Source of the DNA: Candidatus Daviesbacteria bacterium RIFCSPHIGHO2_01_FULL_40_11
GTDB lineage: Bacteria > Patescibacteriota > Microgenomatia > Daviesbacterales > UBA10151
Length of the DNA stretch: 41,115 bases
NCBI GenBank assembly: GCA_001776635.1
Contig: MFCP01000040.1
Location: forward strand, 12,552-53,666
Direction of reading: 5' to 3'
Translations under genes and position numbers: made by a program
The notes under the pieces: generated by a model
Seen by the model: the letters and a program-made list of their open reading frames with translations, nothing else
What the model was told of the DNA's origin: nothing
The model's database searches: none
Part shown: one piece after another, positions 32,250-39,448 of the stretch
How the letters are laid out: every line of letters starts with the position of its first letter
Position numbering within the stretch: the first letter of the stretch is position 1

Positions 32250-32741
32250 TTATTTAATCTCTTCCAACTTATCTAAATATAGGCCTAAATAGTTAAAATC
32301 ATCCTGGATATATTTCCATTCTACATTGTCAGGGATATTTTTCGGATATGCCACATATAGCTCGTCTAAAAGTTTTTGATGATTAAGAAATTGTTGTTTG
32401 ATTCCGGGAACCTTATCAGTCAGGTTATTGGTAACTACTAAATCTGCGATTTCGCCTGCCAAGCTAGAATACCTCAGAGAAGAGCGTAACACATAAGTAT
32501 AATTTTTATTCTTAACCACATTTTGAAGCTCTTCCAGGCGAGAGTCCAAAAGGCGACTCATAAAATCAACCCTATCCTGGGGGGTAGATTTAAGCTTCAG
32601 GAAAGCTTTTTCCTGTAATCTTTTCAAAGCAAAAAAAGGAGGCATATCCGGATTTGCCTTCAGTGAAAGAAGAAGTGACAGGGCAAGAAATGACAATATG
32701 ATTATTAGCCCTAACTGGATTCTAAATCTTGTCATATACAA
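32250..32741 (-). CDS. Membrane-anchored hypothetical protein, DUF5667-like
   Basis: 163 residues. A single N-terminal hydrophobic helix (about residues 10-27, LGLIIILSFLALSLLL) is followed by a helical external domain with PFFALKRLQEKAFLKLKSTPQDRVDFMSRLLDSRLEEL. That pattern (P..P...LKR..E.....L..S...R......L...RL.E) resembles the DUF5667 class of secreted helical proteins common in Patescibacteria; family assignment is tentative. It overlaps the end of tmk by 20 nt, so it is co-transcribed with tmk. Function unknown. Confidence 0.7.
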   Translation of the reverse strand: MYMTRFRIQLGLIIILSFLALSLLLSLKANPDMPPFFALKRLQEKAFLKLKSTPQDRVDFMSRLLDSRLEELQNVVKNKNYTYVLRSSLRYSSLAGEIADLVVTNNLTDKVPGIKQQFLNHQKLLDELYVAYPKNIPDNVEWKYIQDDFNYLGLYLDKLEEIK

Positions 32742-33378
32742 TACGCATTATTTCTTGGTGGATGTCGTCCCGTGATCTCATTTTCCCATCTTTCATGCAG
32801 TCGACAACATACCAGTTAGCTTCTTTTTTTGCAAGTGACAAATAAATCTGATTTGCTTCCTCTAAGTGCTTTATATTCCCCTCATGAAGATCAGGCAGCC
32901 TACCTGCAACATTCTTTTGTCCAATCTTGGGGTCAACTGCTAAAAGTATAGTTAAATCTTCTTTTAGTATACCATTAGTTCGATATTCTAACTCATTTAG
33001 CCACTTAAAAAATTCTTCCCTTTTTTCTTCAGGCAGCTTCGCCCCCATATGGGCTTTATTGGCAGAAACATACCTGTTGACTAAAACCCACCTCCCCTCC
33101 TCTAACCATTTTTCAATTACTGACTTTGCTAAAAGCCTATCCCCTGCAAACGGTAGAGCCATTAAATATGGATTCACCTCATGTATGGAGCCAAACTCAC
33201 CTTCCAAGTATCTTGTGACTAACTCTGCATAAATATTATCTTCATATCTTGGAAAACTAATTACTGCATGGGGAATTTTCTGCTCTTCCAGCCTTTTTGC
33301 AAGAAGATTGATCTGGGTCGTCTTCCCCGACCCGTCAATCCCTTCTATAACAATTAATAACCCTTGTTTTTTATCCAT
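32722..33378 (-). CDS. tmk: Thymidylate kinase
   Basis: 218-residue dTMP kinase making dTDP. The P-loop is EGIDGSGKTTQ, the DR(Y/H)-like dTMP-binding motif appears as FPRYEDNIYAE, and VNRYVSANKAHMGAKL corresponds to the DRY segment and neighbouring residues. The form FPRYE resembles the eukaryotic/viral type rather than E. coli Tmk. Completes dTMP use in this window together with thyA. Extended -10 TGATAAATA is 15 nt before the ATG. The 3' end overlaps the membrane protein downstream. Confidence 0.92.
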   Translation of the reverse strand: MDKKQGLLIVIEGIDGSGKTTQINLLAKRLEEQKIPHAVISFPRYEDNIYAELVTRYLEGEFGSIHEVNPYLMALPFAGDRLLAKSVIEKWLEEGRWVLVNRYVSANKAHMGAKLPEEKREEFFKWLNELEYRTNGILKEDLTILLAVDPKIGQKNVAGRLPDLHEGNIKHLEEANQIYLSLAKKEANWYVVDCMKDGKMRSRDDIHQEIMRIVYDKI

Positions 33379-33393
33379 AAATATGTTAGTGTA

Positions 33394-33402
33394 TATTTAT
33401 CA
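33394..33402 (-). promoter_or_regulatory. Extended -10 promoter before tmk
   Basis: Minus-strand TGATAAATA with 15 nt to the tmk ATG; matches TGnTAnnnA rather than the full T-ending form, so weaker than others. Confidence 0.42.
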
Positions 33403-33474
33403 CGATGAGAGGACTACCAAAGGGTTTTATCCCGCGGGAATGCCTCTCTTTTTTATTGCGAAGCAAGAACTTGT

Positions 33475-33966
33475 TCATATCTTTTTAACCTTATCTTTAA
33501 ACAAATTCACAGAAACTATATACTTCGCAAATTTCCTTAATAAGGAAGAATATTTATTGTTAGGAACAATGATTTTAGCAAGTTTATGCGTGCGATCCAA
33601 GTATTCAGCCAAACAGTAAAAATCACCATCTCCTGAAATAATTATTGCCTTATCGTAATTTGTAAACTCGATCATGGAATGTAACACTAATTCTGCATCC
33701 ACATTACCTTTAGTTTCACCTAAACCCTTCTTTTTCCCTTTTACTGTAGGTTTAAAAATCATTTTGTAGCCTGCTTGTCCCAAAGATCCATAAAGGAACC
33801 TGTATTTTGGAATATAGCCAATAAACAAAAAGGCGATTTTTACCTGATACTTTGCGGCCAGATACTTTCTAAATCTTGCAAAATCCAGTTCCCATCCACT
33901 ATCTTTAACTCCTAAGTTAAGATTTTGGCTGTCAATAAAAGCATAAACTCTTTCCTGCTTCCTCAT
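33475..33966 (-). CDS. NYN-domain (LabA/DUF88) putative nuclease
   Basis: 163-residue PIN-like NYN protein. The metal-binding acidic residues are in FIDSQNLNLG, KGNVDAELVLH and ISGDGDFYCLAEYL, the order expected for LabA/DUF88 proteins, which are predicted single-strand-specific ribonucleases. A basic loop GKKKGLGETKG precedes the second motif and could bind nucleic acid. No extra domain is present. Neighbours (tmk on one side, a frameshifted orphan on the other) give no hint. Possible roles include RNA turnover. Confidence 0.85.
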   Translation of the reverse strand: MRKQERVYAFIDSQNLNLGVKDSGWELDFARFRKYLAAKYQVKIAFLFIGYIPKYRFLYGSLGQAGYKMIFKPTVKGKKKGLGETKGNVDAELVLHSMIEFTNYDKAIIISGDGDFYCLAEYLDRTHKLAKIIVPNNKYSSLLRKFAKYIVSVNLFKDKVKKI

Positions 33967-34003
33967 ACTAAAACCACTTTAAATCAAATGGAAAAATATT
34001 CAA

Positions 34004-34030
34004 GAGGCAATTAGTTTACATAATTGCCTC
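34004..34030 (-). terminator. Perfect hairpin, possible terminator
   Basis: GAGGCAATTA and TAATTGCCTC form a perfect 10-bp stem with a 7-nt loop. On the minus strand it is followed by TTGAATATTTTT, an interrupted U-tract, so it may end transcription of the frameshifted orphan at 34063-34385 before the NYN gene. The interrupted tract makes it a moderate call. Confidence 0.5.
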
Positions 34031-34062
34031 AAGAGGGAAATATCATTTATGCACGAGAGAAA

Positions 34063-34303
34063 CTATTGATCAATTGATGGTTTATTTACAACGTGTCCTG
34101 TGTACATAAGACTATCCAGTGCTGAAGAAAAGTAGAGACTCCTTAAATTGTTTTCTTTCGTAGAATCTCCTTGAACAATATCTGCTATAATTCCTGCAAA
34201 TTCGGGGCTTAATCCTTCTCTCCATCGTTTGTATCCAACTTCAATAGAACTACCTCTGTGCCTCCCAGGAATTCTTGCATGGTACGTAATGCTGCTTCTT
34301 TAT
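34063..34303 (-). pseudogene. Second-frame remainder of the 34209-34385 orphan
   Basis: The minus-strand frame one base from the 34209-34385 gene is open for 78 codons down to a TAG at 34063-34065, but has no proper start codon before an internal ATG. It reads sensibly, e.g. GYKRWREGLSPEFAGIIADI and SALDSLMYTGHVVN. Adding one A in the AAA run near 34226 joins it to the first frame as ...LDTKRWREGLSPEFAG..., giving a single protein of about 107 residues. Likely one gene broken by a one-base loss, real or technical. Confidence 0.55.
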
Positions 34304-34385
34304 CTCCAGATTGGAATTGCTCCACTACTTCTATAACCGGCCCAAGAACTGCACTTTTTCGGGCTAAACTAGTTTCTCTTTCCAT
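34209..34385 (-). CDS. Hypothetical small protein, probably the N-terminal part of a frameshifted gene
   Basis: 58 residues, mostly helical (LARKSAVLGPVIEVVEQFQ, DKEAALRTMQEFLGG). Not recognised. The ATG at 34385 is preferred to the one at 34397, because the upstream ATG overlaps the -10 box. The frame stops at 34209, but an adjacent frame continues open to 34063 with protein-like composition, so the intact gene was probably about 107 codons. It lies between pyrG and the NYN gene with its own promoter. Confidence 0.45.
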   Translation of the reverse strand: MERETSLARKSAVLGPVIEVVEQFQSGDKEAALRTMQEFLGGTEVVLLKLDTNDGEKD

Positions 34386-34395
34386 ATTACAGGGC

Positions 34396-34425
34396 ATTTT
34401 AAAAGAACTATCTAGTATTTGTCAA
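34396..34425 (-). promoter_or_regulatory. Promoter of the 34385 orphan
   Basis: Minus-strand TTGACA (34420-34425), 18-nt spacer, TAAAAT (34396-34401). Ten nt separate the -10 from the ATG at 34385, consistent with near-leaderless initiation. It sits in the gap just after the pyrG stop. Confidence 0.5.
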
Positions 34426-34426
34426 A

Positions 34427-36043
34427 TCAGGTAAGTTTTATTTCTGAGGCAGCTTTAATGAATCCTACAAACAGCGGATGGGGGGATAATGGTCTGGATT
34501 TTAGTTCCGGATGAAACTGAGTCCCCACAAAAAACGGATGATCTTTTAGTTCAATTATCTCCACCAATCTTCCGTCAGGCGAAGTCCCGGAAATAATCAG
34601 CCCTTTTTTCATAAATTGTTCCAAAAATTCATTATTAAATTCAAATCTGTGTCTGTGTCTTTCGGCAATCTCCGATTTTCCATACAAACTACGCACTAGT
34701 GTTCCCTCTTTCAATTTGCAATCCCAAGCCCCCAACCGCATAGTGGCCCCATATTCCCGGTTTAACATCTTTTTCTCCTGATCCGGCATGATATGAATAA
34801 CCGGATATTTAGTCTCCGGATCTATTTCCGTGGTATGCGCTCCGGGAAGTTCCAAAACATCCCTGGCATATTCCACTACCGCAAGTTGCATTCCATAACA
34901 GAGTCCAAAATAGGGAATTTTATTAACTCTTGCATATTTAATTGCCTCGATTTTCCCTTCAATATCCCTTGATCCGAAACCTCCGGGAACAATAATACCT
35001 TGGAATTTCCGCAATGTCTCAACATTATCCAAAACCTTTCCGGAATCAAGCCAGGTTATCTCCGGTTTTAACCCCTCACTCCAGACCGCATGCTTCACCG
35101 CTTCAATCACGGAAATATAGGAATCTGCCAGCGTAAAAGCGCCTGTTGAAAAATACTTTCCCACTATTGCAATCTTGACTTCTTTTCGGGCAACATCAAT
35201 CTTGTTGACAAACTCGCTCCATTCCTTCAGATCCTTTTTCTTTCTTTCTAAACCCAATTTATCAAGCAGCCTACTGGTTAAGTTTTGTTTATCAAACCCA
35301 ATCGGGACTTTATAGATGCTGTCCACATCTGGAGCCGAAATTATATCTTCCGGTTCTAGTCCAGTGGAAATAGATAATTTTTTAATTCTTTGTAGGTCCA
35401 AGGGTTTTTCACTTCTTGCCAAAAGTATGTCCGGCTGAATACCGACGGCATTTAAATCCCTAACAGACATCTGAGCCGGCTTAGACTTCATCTCCCCAAT
35501 GGAGGCAGGAATTGGCAGATATGTGATATGAGCATGGAGAACATCCTCGGGATTTTTTAGCTTCATCAACCTGTTTGCTTCTAAAAATAGGATATTTTGA
35601 TATTCACCCGTAGTTCCTCCAATTTCTATTACCACTAAATCCGCGTTGTTTGCTCTTCCCGCTTCTTTAATTCTTTTGATAATTTCTTCTGTCACATAAG
35701 TCACCACATCCACACATTCCCCGTCATATTCCAAATTTCTCTCCCGCTGAATTACCGACAGATAAATTGATCCTTGAGTAGCAATACTTTTTTCACTTAA
35801 TGATTCATTTAAAAATCGCTCGTAATGACCCAAGTCTTGATCAGTTTCCGTACCATCATCCAACACAAATACCTCACCGTGTTCAATCGGATTCATGGTC
35901 CCGGCATCAACATTCAAATATGGATCCATCTTGATAGGGGTAACTTTGTAACCAGCGGATTTTAAAAGGAGGGCAATCGAAGAGGTAGCAATACCTTTAC
36001 CTAAACCACTTATAACACCACCTGTAACAAAAATATACTTCAT
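34427..36043 (-). CDS. pyrG: CTP synthase
   Basis: 538-residue enzyme aminating UTP to CTP with glutamine. The N-terminal synthetase domain begins YIFVTGGVISGLGKGI and includes DPYLNVDAGTMNP and EIGGTTGEYQ. The C-terminal class I glutaminase domain has the cysteine in FGLCYGMQLA and the His/Glu pair in GTQFHPELKSRP. Standard length. A good promoter overlaps the stop of topA, with a leader of about 43 nt whose start GGGCC and later CCCCC may matter for regulation. No Shine-Dalgarno is obvious. Confidence 0.96.
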   Translation of the reverse strand: MKYIFVTGGVISGLGKGIATSSIALLLKSAGYKVTPIKMDPYLNVDAGTMNPIEHGEVFVLDDGTETDQDLGHYERFLNESLSEKSIATQGSIYLSVIQRERNLEYDGECVDVVTYVTEEIIKRIKEAGRANNADLVVIEIGGTTGEYQNILFLEANRLMKLKNPEDVLHAHITYLPIPASIGEMKSKPAQMSVRDLNAVGIQPDILLARSEKPLDLQRIKKLSISTGLEPEDIISAPDVDSIYKVPIGFDKQNLTSRLLDKLGLERKKKDLKEWSEFVNKIDVARKEVKIAIVGKYFSTGAFTLADSYISVIEAVKHAVWSEGLKPEITWLDSGKVLDNVETLRKFQGIIVPGGFGSRDIEGKIEAIKYARVNKIPYFGLCYGMQLAVVEYARDVLELPGAHTTEIDPETKYPVIHIMPDQEKKMLNREYGATMRLGAWDCKLKEGTLVRSLYGKSEIAERHRHRFEFNNEFLEQFMKKGLIISGTSPDGRLVEIIELKDHPFFVGTQFHPELKSRPLSPHPLFVGFIKAASEIKLT

Positions 36044-36092
36044 ATGTTTCGGGGGTTCCGTCTAAATATGAGGTATTTTTGAGGCCCTCAAT

Positions 36093-36121
36093 ATAATACT
36101 AAAGTAAGTCTTAAATTTCAA
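36093..36121 (-). promoter_or_regulatory. pyrG promoter
   Basis: Minus-strand TTGAAA (36116-36121), exact 17-nt spacer, TATTAT (36093-36098). The -35 overlaps the topA stop codon. The predicted transcript begins at or near GGGCC (about 36087-36083), like the GGGC start used for CTP-sensing reiterative transcription in Bacillus pyrG; CCCCC lies near 36049-36053, just before the ATG. Confidence 0.58.
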
Positions 36122-38100
36122 GCAGCAATTTTCTTATCCTCTCCTTTGGGTTTGGTCCAGGAAGCGAACTTACAAACCGGCCAGTTTTTGCAGCCGTAAA
36201 AAGTTTTACCCCTTTTGGTATGCCTAACTATAATTTCTCCACCATCATCCGGACATTTGACATTAATTTTTTCTTCTAAGCTCTCCGTATGTTTGCAATC
36301 AGGAAACCCTGAGCAGGCCAAAAATTTTCCAAATTTGCCTATTCTGATAATTAATTCCTTCCCGCACTGCGGACACTTTTTCCCGGCCAACTGCACTTCC
36401 ATCTTGACTTTTTTAGCCACCTTTTCGGTTTCTTCTAACTTTTTTTCAAAGGGTTCATAAAACGAACTAATTGTCGGTCTCCATTCCCTTTCTCCCCTCG
36501 CTATCTCATCCAGTTCGTCTTCCATTCTGGCTGTAAAAGAATAATCGATAATGTCTGAAAAATATTTCACCAGAAATTCAATCACAGCTATTCCTAAAGC
36601 GGTTGGAATGAATTTCCGATTTTCCTTTTCCACATAGAATCTTTCTTGGATTGTGGAAAGTATGGGAGCATAAGTTGAGGGTCTACCAATCCCTAACTCT
36701 TCCAGTTTTTTAATTAAAGAAGCTTCATTATATCTGGGAGGAGGTTCTGTAAAATGCTGACCCGGTAAAAGTTGGACCAGATTCAGAGGTTGTGTCTTAA
36801 GAAGTTTAGGTAAAGCTTGTTTCTTTTCATCTCCCTCTTCTTCCACCTCTTTTCCATATAGCTTTAACCAACCATCAAACTTAACCACGCTTCCGGTTGC
36901 ACGGAGAAGGTAACTGTCGGCTGTTACATCAATCGTAGTTTGATCCATCACCGCCTCATTCATCTGGCAAGCCACAAACCTCTTCCAAATCAAATCATAA
37001 AGCCGGACATGATCCTTATTCAAACCTGAAACCTGTCTGACGACTGACGACTGACGACTGACATCTGTTACTCTGATCGCCTCATGCGCCTCTTGGACAT
37101 TTTTGGATTTAGATTTAAAAATTCTGGCTACAGTTGGCAAATAAGCTTTGCCTATGAAACTTTCAATATAGCTTCTCACTGCCCCGATGGCTTGGACAGA
37201 CAAATTAACAGAATCCGTTCTCATGTAAGTAATAAGACCATGTTCATACAGTGCCTGGGCTAACATCATGGTTTTCTTGGCAGACATCCCCAGCTTATTA
37301 GCTGCTGCCTGCTGCAAGGTTGAAGTTGTAAAAGGAGGGTAAGGGAAACGACGGACTTCTTTTTTTGTAACTTTGGAAACTCGATACTCCGATTTTTCCA
37401 GGTTTTTAACATGCCCATCCGCCTCTTCTTTATTTTTAATCTCCAGTTTTTTCCCATCTTTTTCTATTAAAGTTGCAAGAAAGGAATCCGAGCCGGCAGG
37501 ACCCGCGGGAGATAACTCTACCTCTATAATCCAATATTCTTCTGTCTTAAAAGCAGCAATCTCTTTTTCCCGCTCAACTATCAAACGCAAGGCAACCGAC
37601 TGCACCCTCCCGGCAGACAACCCCCTTTTGACTTTTTCCCAAAGCAAGGGAGACAGTTTATACCCTACTAATCTATCCAACACTCTTCTGGCCTGCTGAG
37701 CATCTACCAGCTTGAGATTGATATCCCGAGGAACCTCAAAAGCCTTCTTTATTGCTTCTTCTGTAATTTCATGAAAAACTACCCTATGAATATTGGAGTC
37801 TTTATCTCCCAATATCTGCGCTATATGCCAGGCTATCGCCTCACCTTCACGGTCCGGATCTGTAGCCAGCCAAAGAGTATCCGCTTCCCCTGCCACTTTC
37901 TTTAGTTCATTAACTCTTTTCTTTTTATCACGGGGAATAATATATTTGGGCTCAAAATTTTTGCTCACATCCACCCCAAAATCACTTTTAGGCAAGTCTC
38001 TCACATGTCCCATTGAAGCCTCAATTTGATATTTATCACCCAGAAACTTTTGCAGCGTCCGGGCTTTAGTAGGTGATTCCACAATTACTAAATTATTCAT
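36118..38100 (-). CDS. topA: DNA topoisomerase I
   Basis: 660-residue type IA topoisomerase. The Toprim domain begins VIVESPTKARTLQKFL and includes ATDPDREGEAIAWH; the catalytic tyrosine is in LITYMRTDSVNLS; the gate segment GRPSTYAPILSTI is present. Two C-terminal zinc-ribbon repeats follow: the first has four cysteines (CPQCG...CSGFPDC), the second starts CPDDGG, where one cysteine is replaced by aspartate, and ends YGCKNWPVC. A 7-nt repeat CTGACGA in about four copies (37037-37062) inserts QSSVVRQ-type residues between EAIRVTDV and NKDHVRLYD. Upstream TACAAT at 38125-38130 is a possible -10. Confidence 0.95.
   Translation of the reverse strand: MNNLVIVESPTKARTLQKFLGDKYQIEASMGHVRDLPKSDFGVDVSKNFEPKYIIPRDKKKRVNELKKVAGEADTLWLATDPDREGEAIAWHIAQILGDKDSNIHRVVFHEITEEAIKKAFEVPRDINLKLVDAQQARRVLDRLVGYKLSPLLWEKVKRGLSAGRVQSVALRLIVEREKEIAAFKTEEYWIIEVELSPAGPAGSDSFLATLIEKDGKKLEIKNKEEADGHVKNLEKSEYRVSKVTKKEVRRFPYPPFTTSTLQQAAANKLGMSAKKTMMLAQALYEHGLITYMRTDSVNLSVQAIGAVRSYIESFIGKAYLPTVARIFKSKSKNVQEAHEAIRVTDVSRQSSVVRQVSGLNKDHVRLYDLIWKRFVACQMNEAVMDQTTIDVTADSYLLRATGSVVKFDGWLKLYGKEVEEEGDEKKQALPKLLKTQPLNLVQLLPGQHFTEPPPRYNEASLIKKLEELGIGRPSTYAPILSTIQERFYVEKENRKFIPTALGIAVIEFLVKYFSDIIDYSFTARMEDELDEIARGEREWRPTISSFYEPFEKKLEETEKVAKKVKMEVQLAGKKCPQCGKELIIRIGKFGKFLACSGFPDCKHTESLEEKINVKCPDDGGEIIVRHTKRGKTFYGCKNWPVCKFASWTKPKGEDKKIAA
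37037..37062. repeat. In-frame tandem repeat CTGACGA in topA
   Basis: Three full copies and one partial copy of the 7-nt unit CTGACGA. Although 7 is not a multiple of 3, three units make 21 nt and so keep the frame. The encoded residues replace a loop where other topoisomerases have the SRTPESV-like sequence. Confidence 0.75.
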
Positions 38101-38173
38101 ATCTTACTTAATTAACTCTCGGATATTGTACAGAAGATGTCAAGATACGATCATGATAACTGATTGTATCAAG

Positions 38174-38440
38174 TTATTCTTCAAAATCACTATCACTCAC
38201 TTGCGGGTTCACAGAATCCAATTCTTTTTGTAAATCAGTACTGCTGTCATATTTAATTTCTTTTGGAGGGTTATAGGAAGGAGTTAATGGAGCAGGCGAA
38301 GATTGTTGTACTCCGGCTTGAAGTCCAATCTGCTTAGGGATCGGACTGATAAGCGAATCATTTCTCCTGATGACAAAAAACACTACTATTACTCCTAAAA
38401 TTGTCAACAGAATTATTAAAAATATTTTCCCTTTACTCAT
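38174..38440 (-). CDS. Hypothetical single-pass membrane protein, 88 aa
   Basis: Short basic start (MSKGK), then a hydrophobic helix at about residues 6-24 (IFLIILLTILGVIVVFFVI) and a polar, proline-rich, acidic tail ending SDSDFEE. Probably membrane-anchored with the tail outside. Function unknown. It overlaps the end of the upstream secreted protein gene by 8 nt, so the two are likely coupled. Confidence 0.65.
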   Translation of the reverse strand: MSKGKIFLIILLTILGVIVVFFVIRRNDSLISPIPKQIGLQAGVQQSSPAPLTPSYNPPKEIKYDSSTDLQKELDSVNPQVSDSDFEE

Positions 38441-38813
38441 CCAGAGCCTTTCTCACCTCACCCTTAGCTTTGAGGATTTTATTTTTTAAAACTTCTAAAC
38501 TGCTTCGAAGCTGCGCTTTTGAGGAATATTTTTGGGCCCGCTGGTATGCTAGTGCTTCGGCGGCATAAGTAATCTGGTAATCAGCGCTTTTAATCTGTGT
38601 ATCCACCCCTCCAAAAGCCACCCTGGTTTCCGTGATCCCCTTTCTTCTCCTCAGTTCCTCCATAATTGCCGCCAGTTTAGTTACATCTTCCTCAAACCTG
38701 TCACAAACTTTTTGATTAATTTGGTATAAAGAATCTGTTGATGGAGTTACTGCAAAAACGCTAACCGGTAGAAAAACTGCCAACATCCCGAGGAGGAAAA
38801 TTATTTTCTTCAT
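38433..38813 (-). CDS. Hypothetical secreted helical protein, 126 aa
   Basis: A clear signal peptide, MKKIIFLLGMLAVFLPVSVFA, probably cleaved after VFA, is followed by an all-helical domain with CDRFEEDVTKLAAIMEELRRRKG, DTQIKSADYQITYAAEALAYQRAQKY and a lysine-rich end. One cysteine remains in the mature part. Proteins of this look are frequent in Patescibacteria beside topA or pili genes, but no function is known. Own extended -10 TGTTATGCT, 6 nt before the ATG; overlaps the 88-aa membrane protein by 8 nt. Confidence 0.7.
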   Translation of the reverse strand: MKKIIFLLGMLAVFLPVSVFAVTPSTDSLYQINQKVCDRFEEDVTKLAAIMEELRRRKGITETRVAFGGVDTQIKSADYQITYAAEALAYQRAQKYSSKAQLRSSLEVLKNKILKAKGEVRKALDE

Positions 38814-38819
38814 CTCTCT

Positions 38820-38828
38820 AGCATAACA
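38820..38828 (-). promoter_or_regulatory. Extended -10 before the secreted helical protein
   Basis: Minus-strand TGTTATGCT, followed by AGAGAG and the ATG, i.e. 6 nt, fitting the leaderless arrangement. Confidence 0.5.
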
Positions 38829-38843
38829 TTTTTAGAGGATAAA

Positions 38844-39419
38844 TTATGCCGGTCCGCCAGCTCCCGCTTCTCTTCTTTCCCTTAATCCTCTGATATATGC
38901 AGGTACCCCTCCCAGCACACCTATCGCACCGAGGATAATCATCGGTACACCAGCAGCCACCGAAACTATATTTCCTAGTCGGGACAATATAAGTGGAGTT
39001 TGCTGTTTCAGCTTTGTTGCATAGCTATTTCTCTCGCTCTTTAGTGTCATTATAGCCATGTCCTGAGCCGCTTCTTCACTGTTTAATCCTGCACTAATTT
39101 GGCTTAAGGCGCTAATCCTCCGTTTTAAGTCTTCAACATCAACAAGATTAAGGTCTCGATTCCATTCTGCACCTGTCACCTCCTTTATCTGAGCACCCAC
39201 ATTGAATCTTCGCACAGCAGCATTCACTGCTTCATCTGACAATGGTCCCTTTGCCTGATCTACTTGCCTATTAATCTGTTGTTCATAATCCACTATACCT
39301 GTAACCCCTGTATAAGTTGCTCCTGTTCCCACTAGAAGAACCAAACCGGCTGTTGTAACCATGTTTCGAGGCCGACCTATCCAATGCAGAAAGGGCTTAA
39401 TTTTTGCTTCAGCGCTCAT
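38844..39419 (-). CDS. Hypothetical protein with two membrane segments, 191 aa
   Basis: Hydrophobic helix near residues 21-42 (TTAGLVLLVGTGATYTGVTG), then a helical, mostly soluble middle (about 45-140, EQQINRQVDQAKGP, NSEEAAQDMAIMTLKSERN), a second hydrophobic region at about 147-173 and a basic tail RGLRERREAGAGGPA. Probably both ends inside and the middle outside. Function unknown. Lies between the Clp ATPase and the secreted protein; extended -10 TGCTATAAG, 8 nt before ATG. Confidence 0.62.
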   Translation of the reverse strand: MSAEAKIKPFLHWIGRPRNMVTTAGLVLLVGTGATYTGVTGIVDYEQQINRQVDQAKGPLSDEAVNAAVRRFNVGAQIKEVTGAEWNRDLNLVDVEDLKRRISALSQISAGLNSEEAAQDMAIMTLKSERNSYATKLKQQTPLILSRLGNIVSVAAGVPMIILGAIGVLGGVPAYIRGLRERREAGAGGPA

Positions 39420-39427
39420 TTGATAAT

Positions 39428-39436
39428 CTTATAGCA
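39428..39436 (-). promoter_or_regulatory. Extended -10 before the two-helix membrane protein
   Basis: Minus-strand TGCTATAAG with 8 nt to the ATG. Close to the TGnTATAAT consensus except the last base. Confidence 0.48.
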
Positions 39437-39448
39437 CAGATATTTAAG

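Noticed and set aside
33407-33454. Plus-strand GAGAGG...CCTCTC hairpin followed by six T
   Set aside because: Looks like an intrinsic terminator, but no plus-strand gene ends nearby and both neighbours are on the minus strand.
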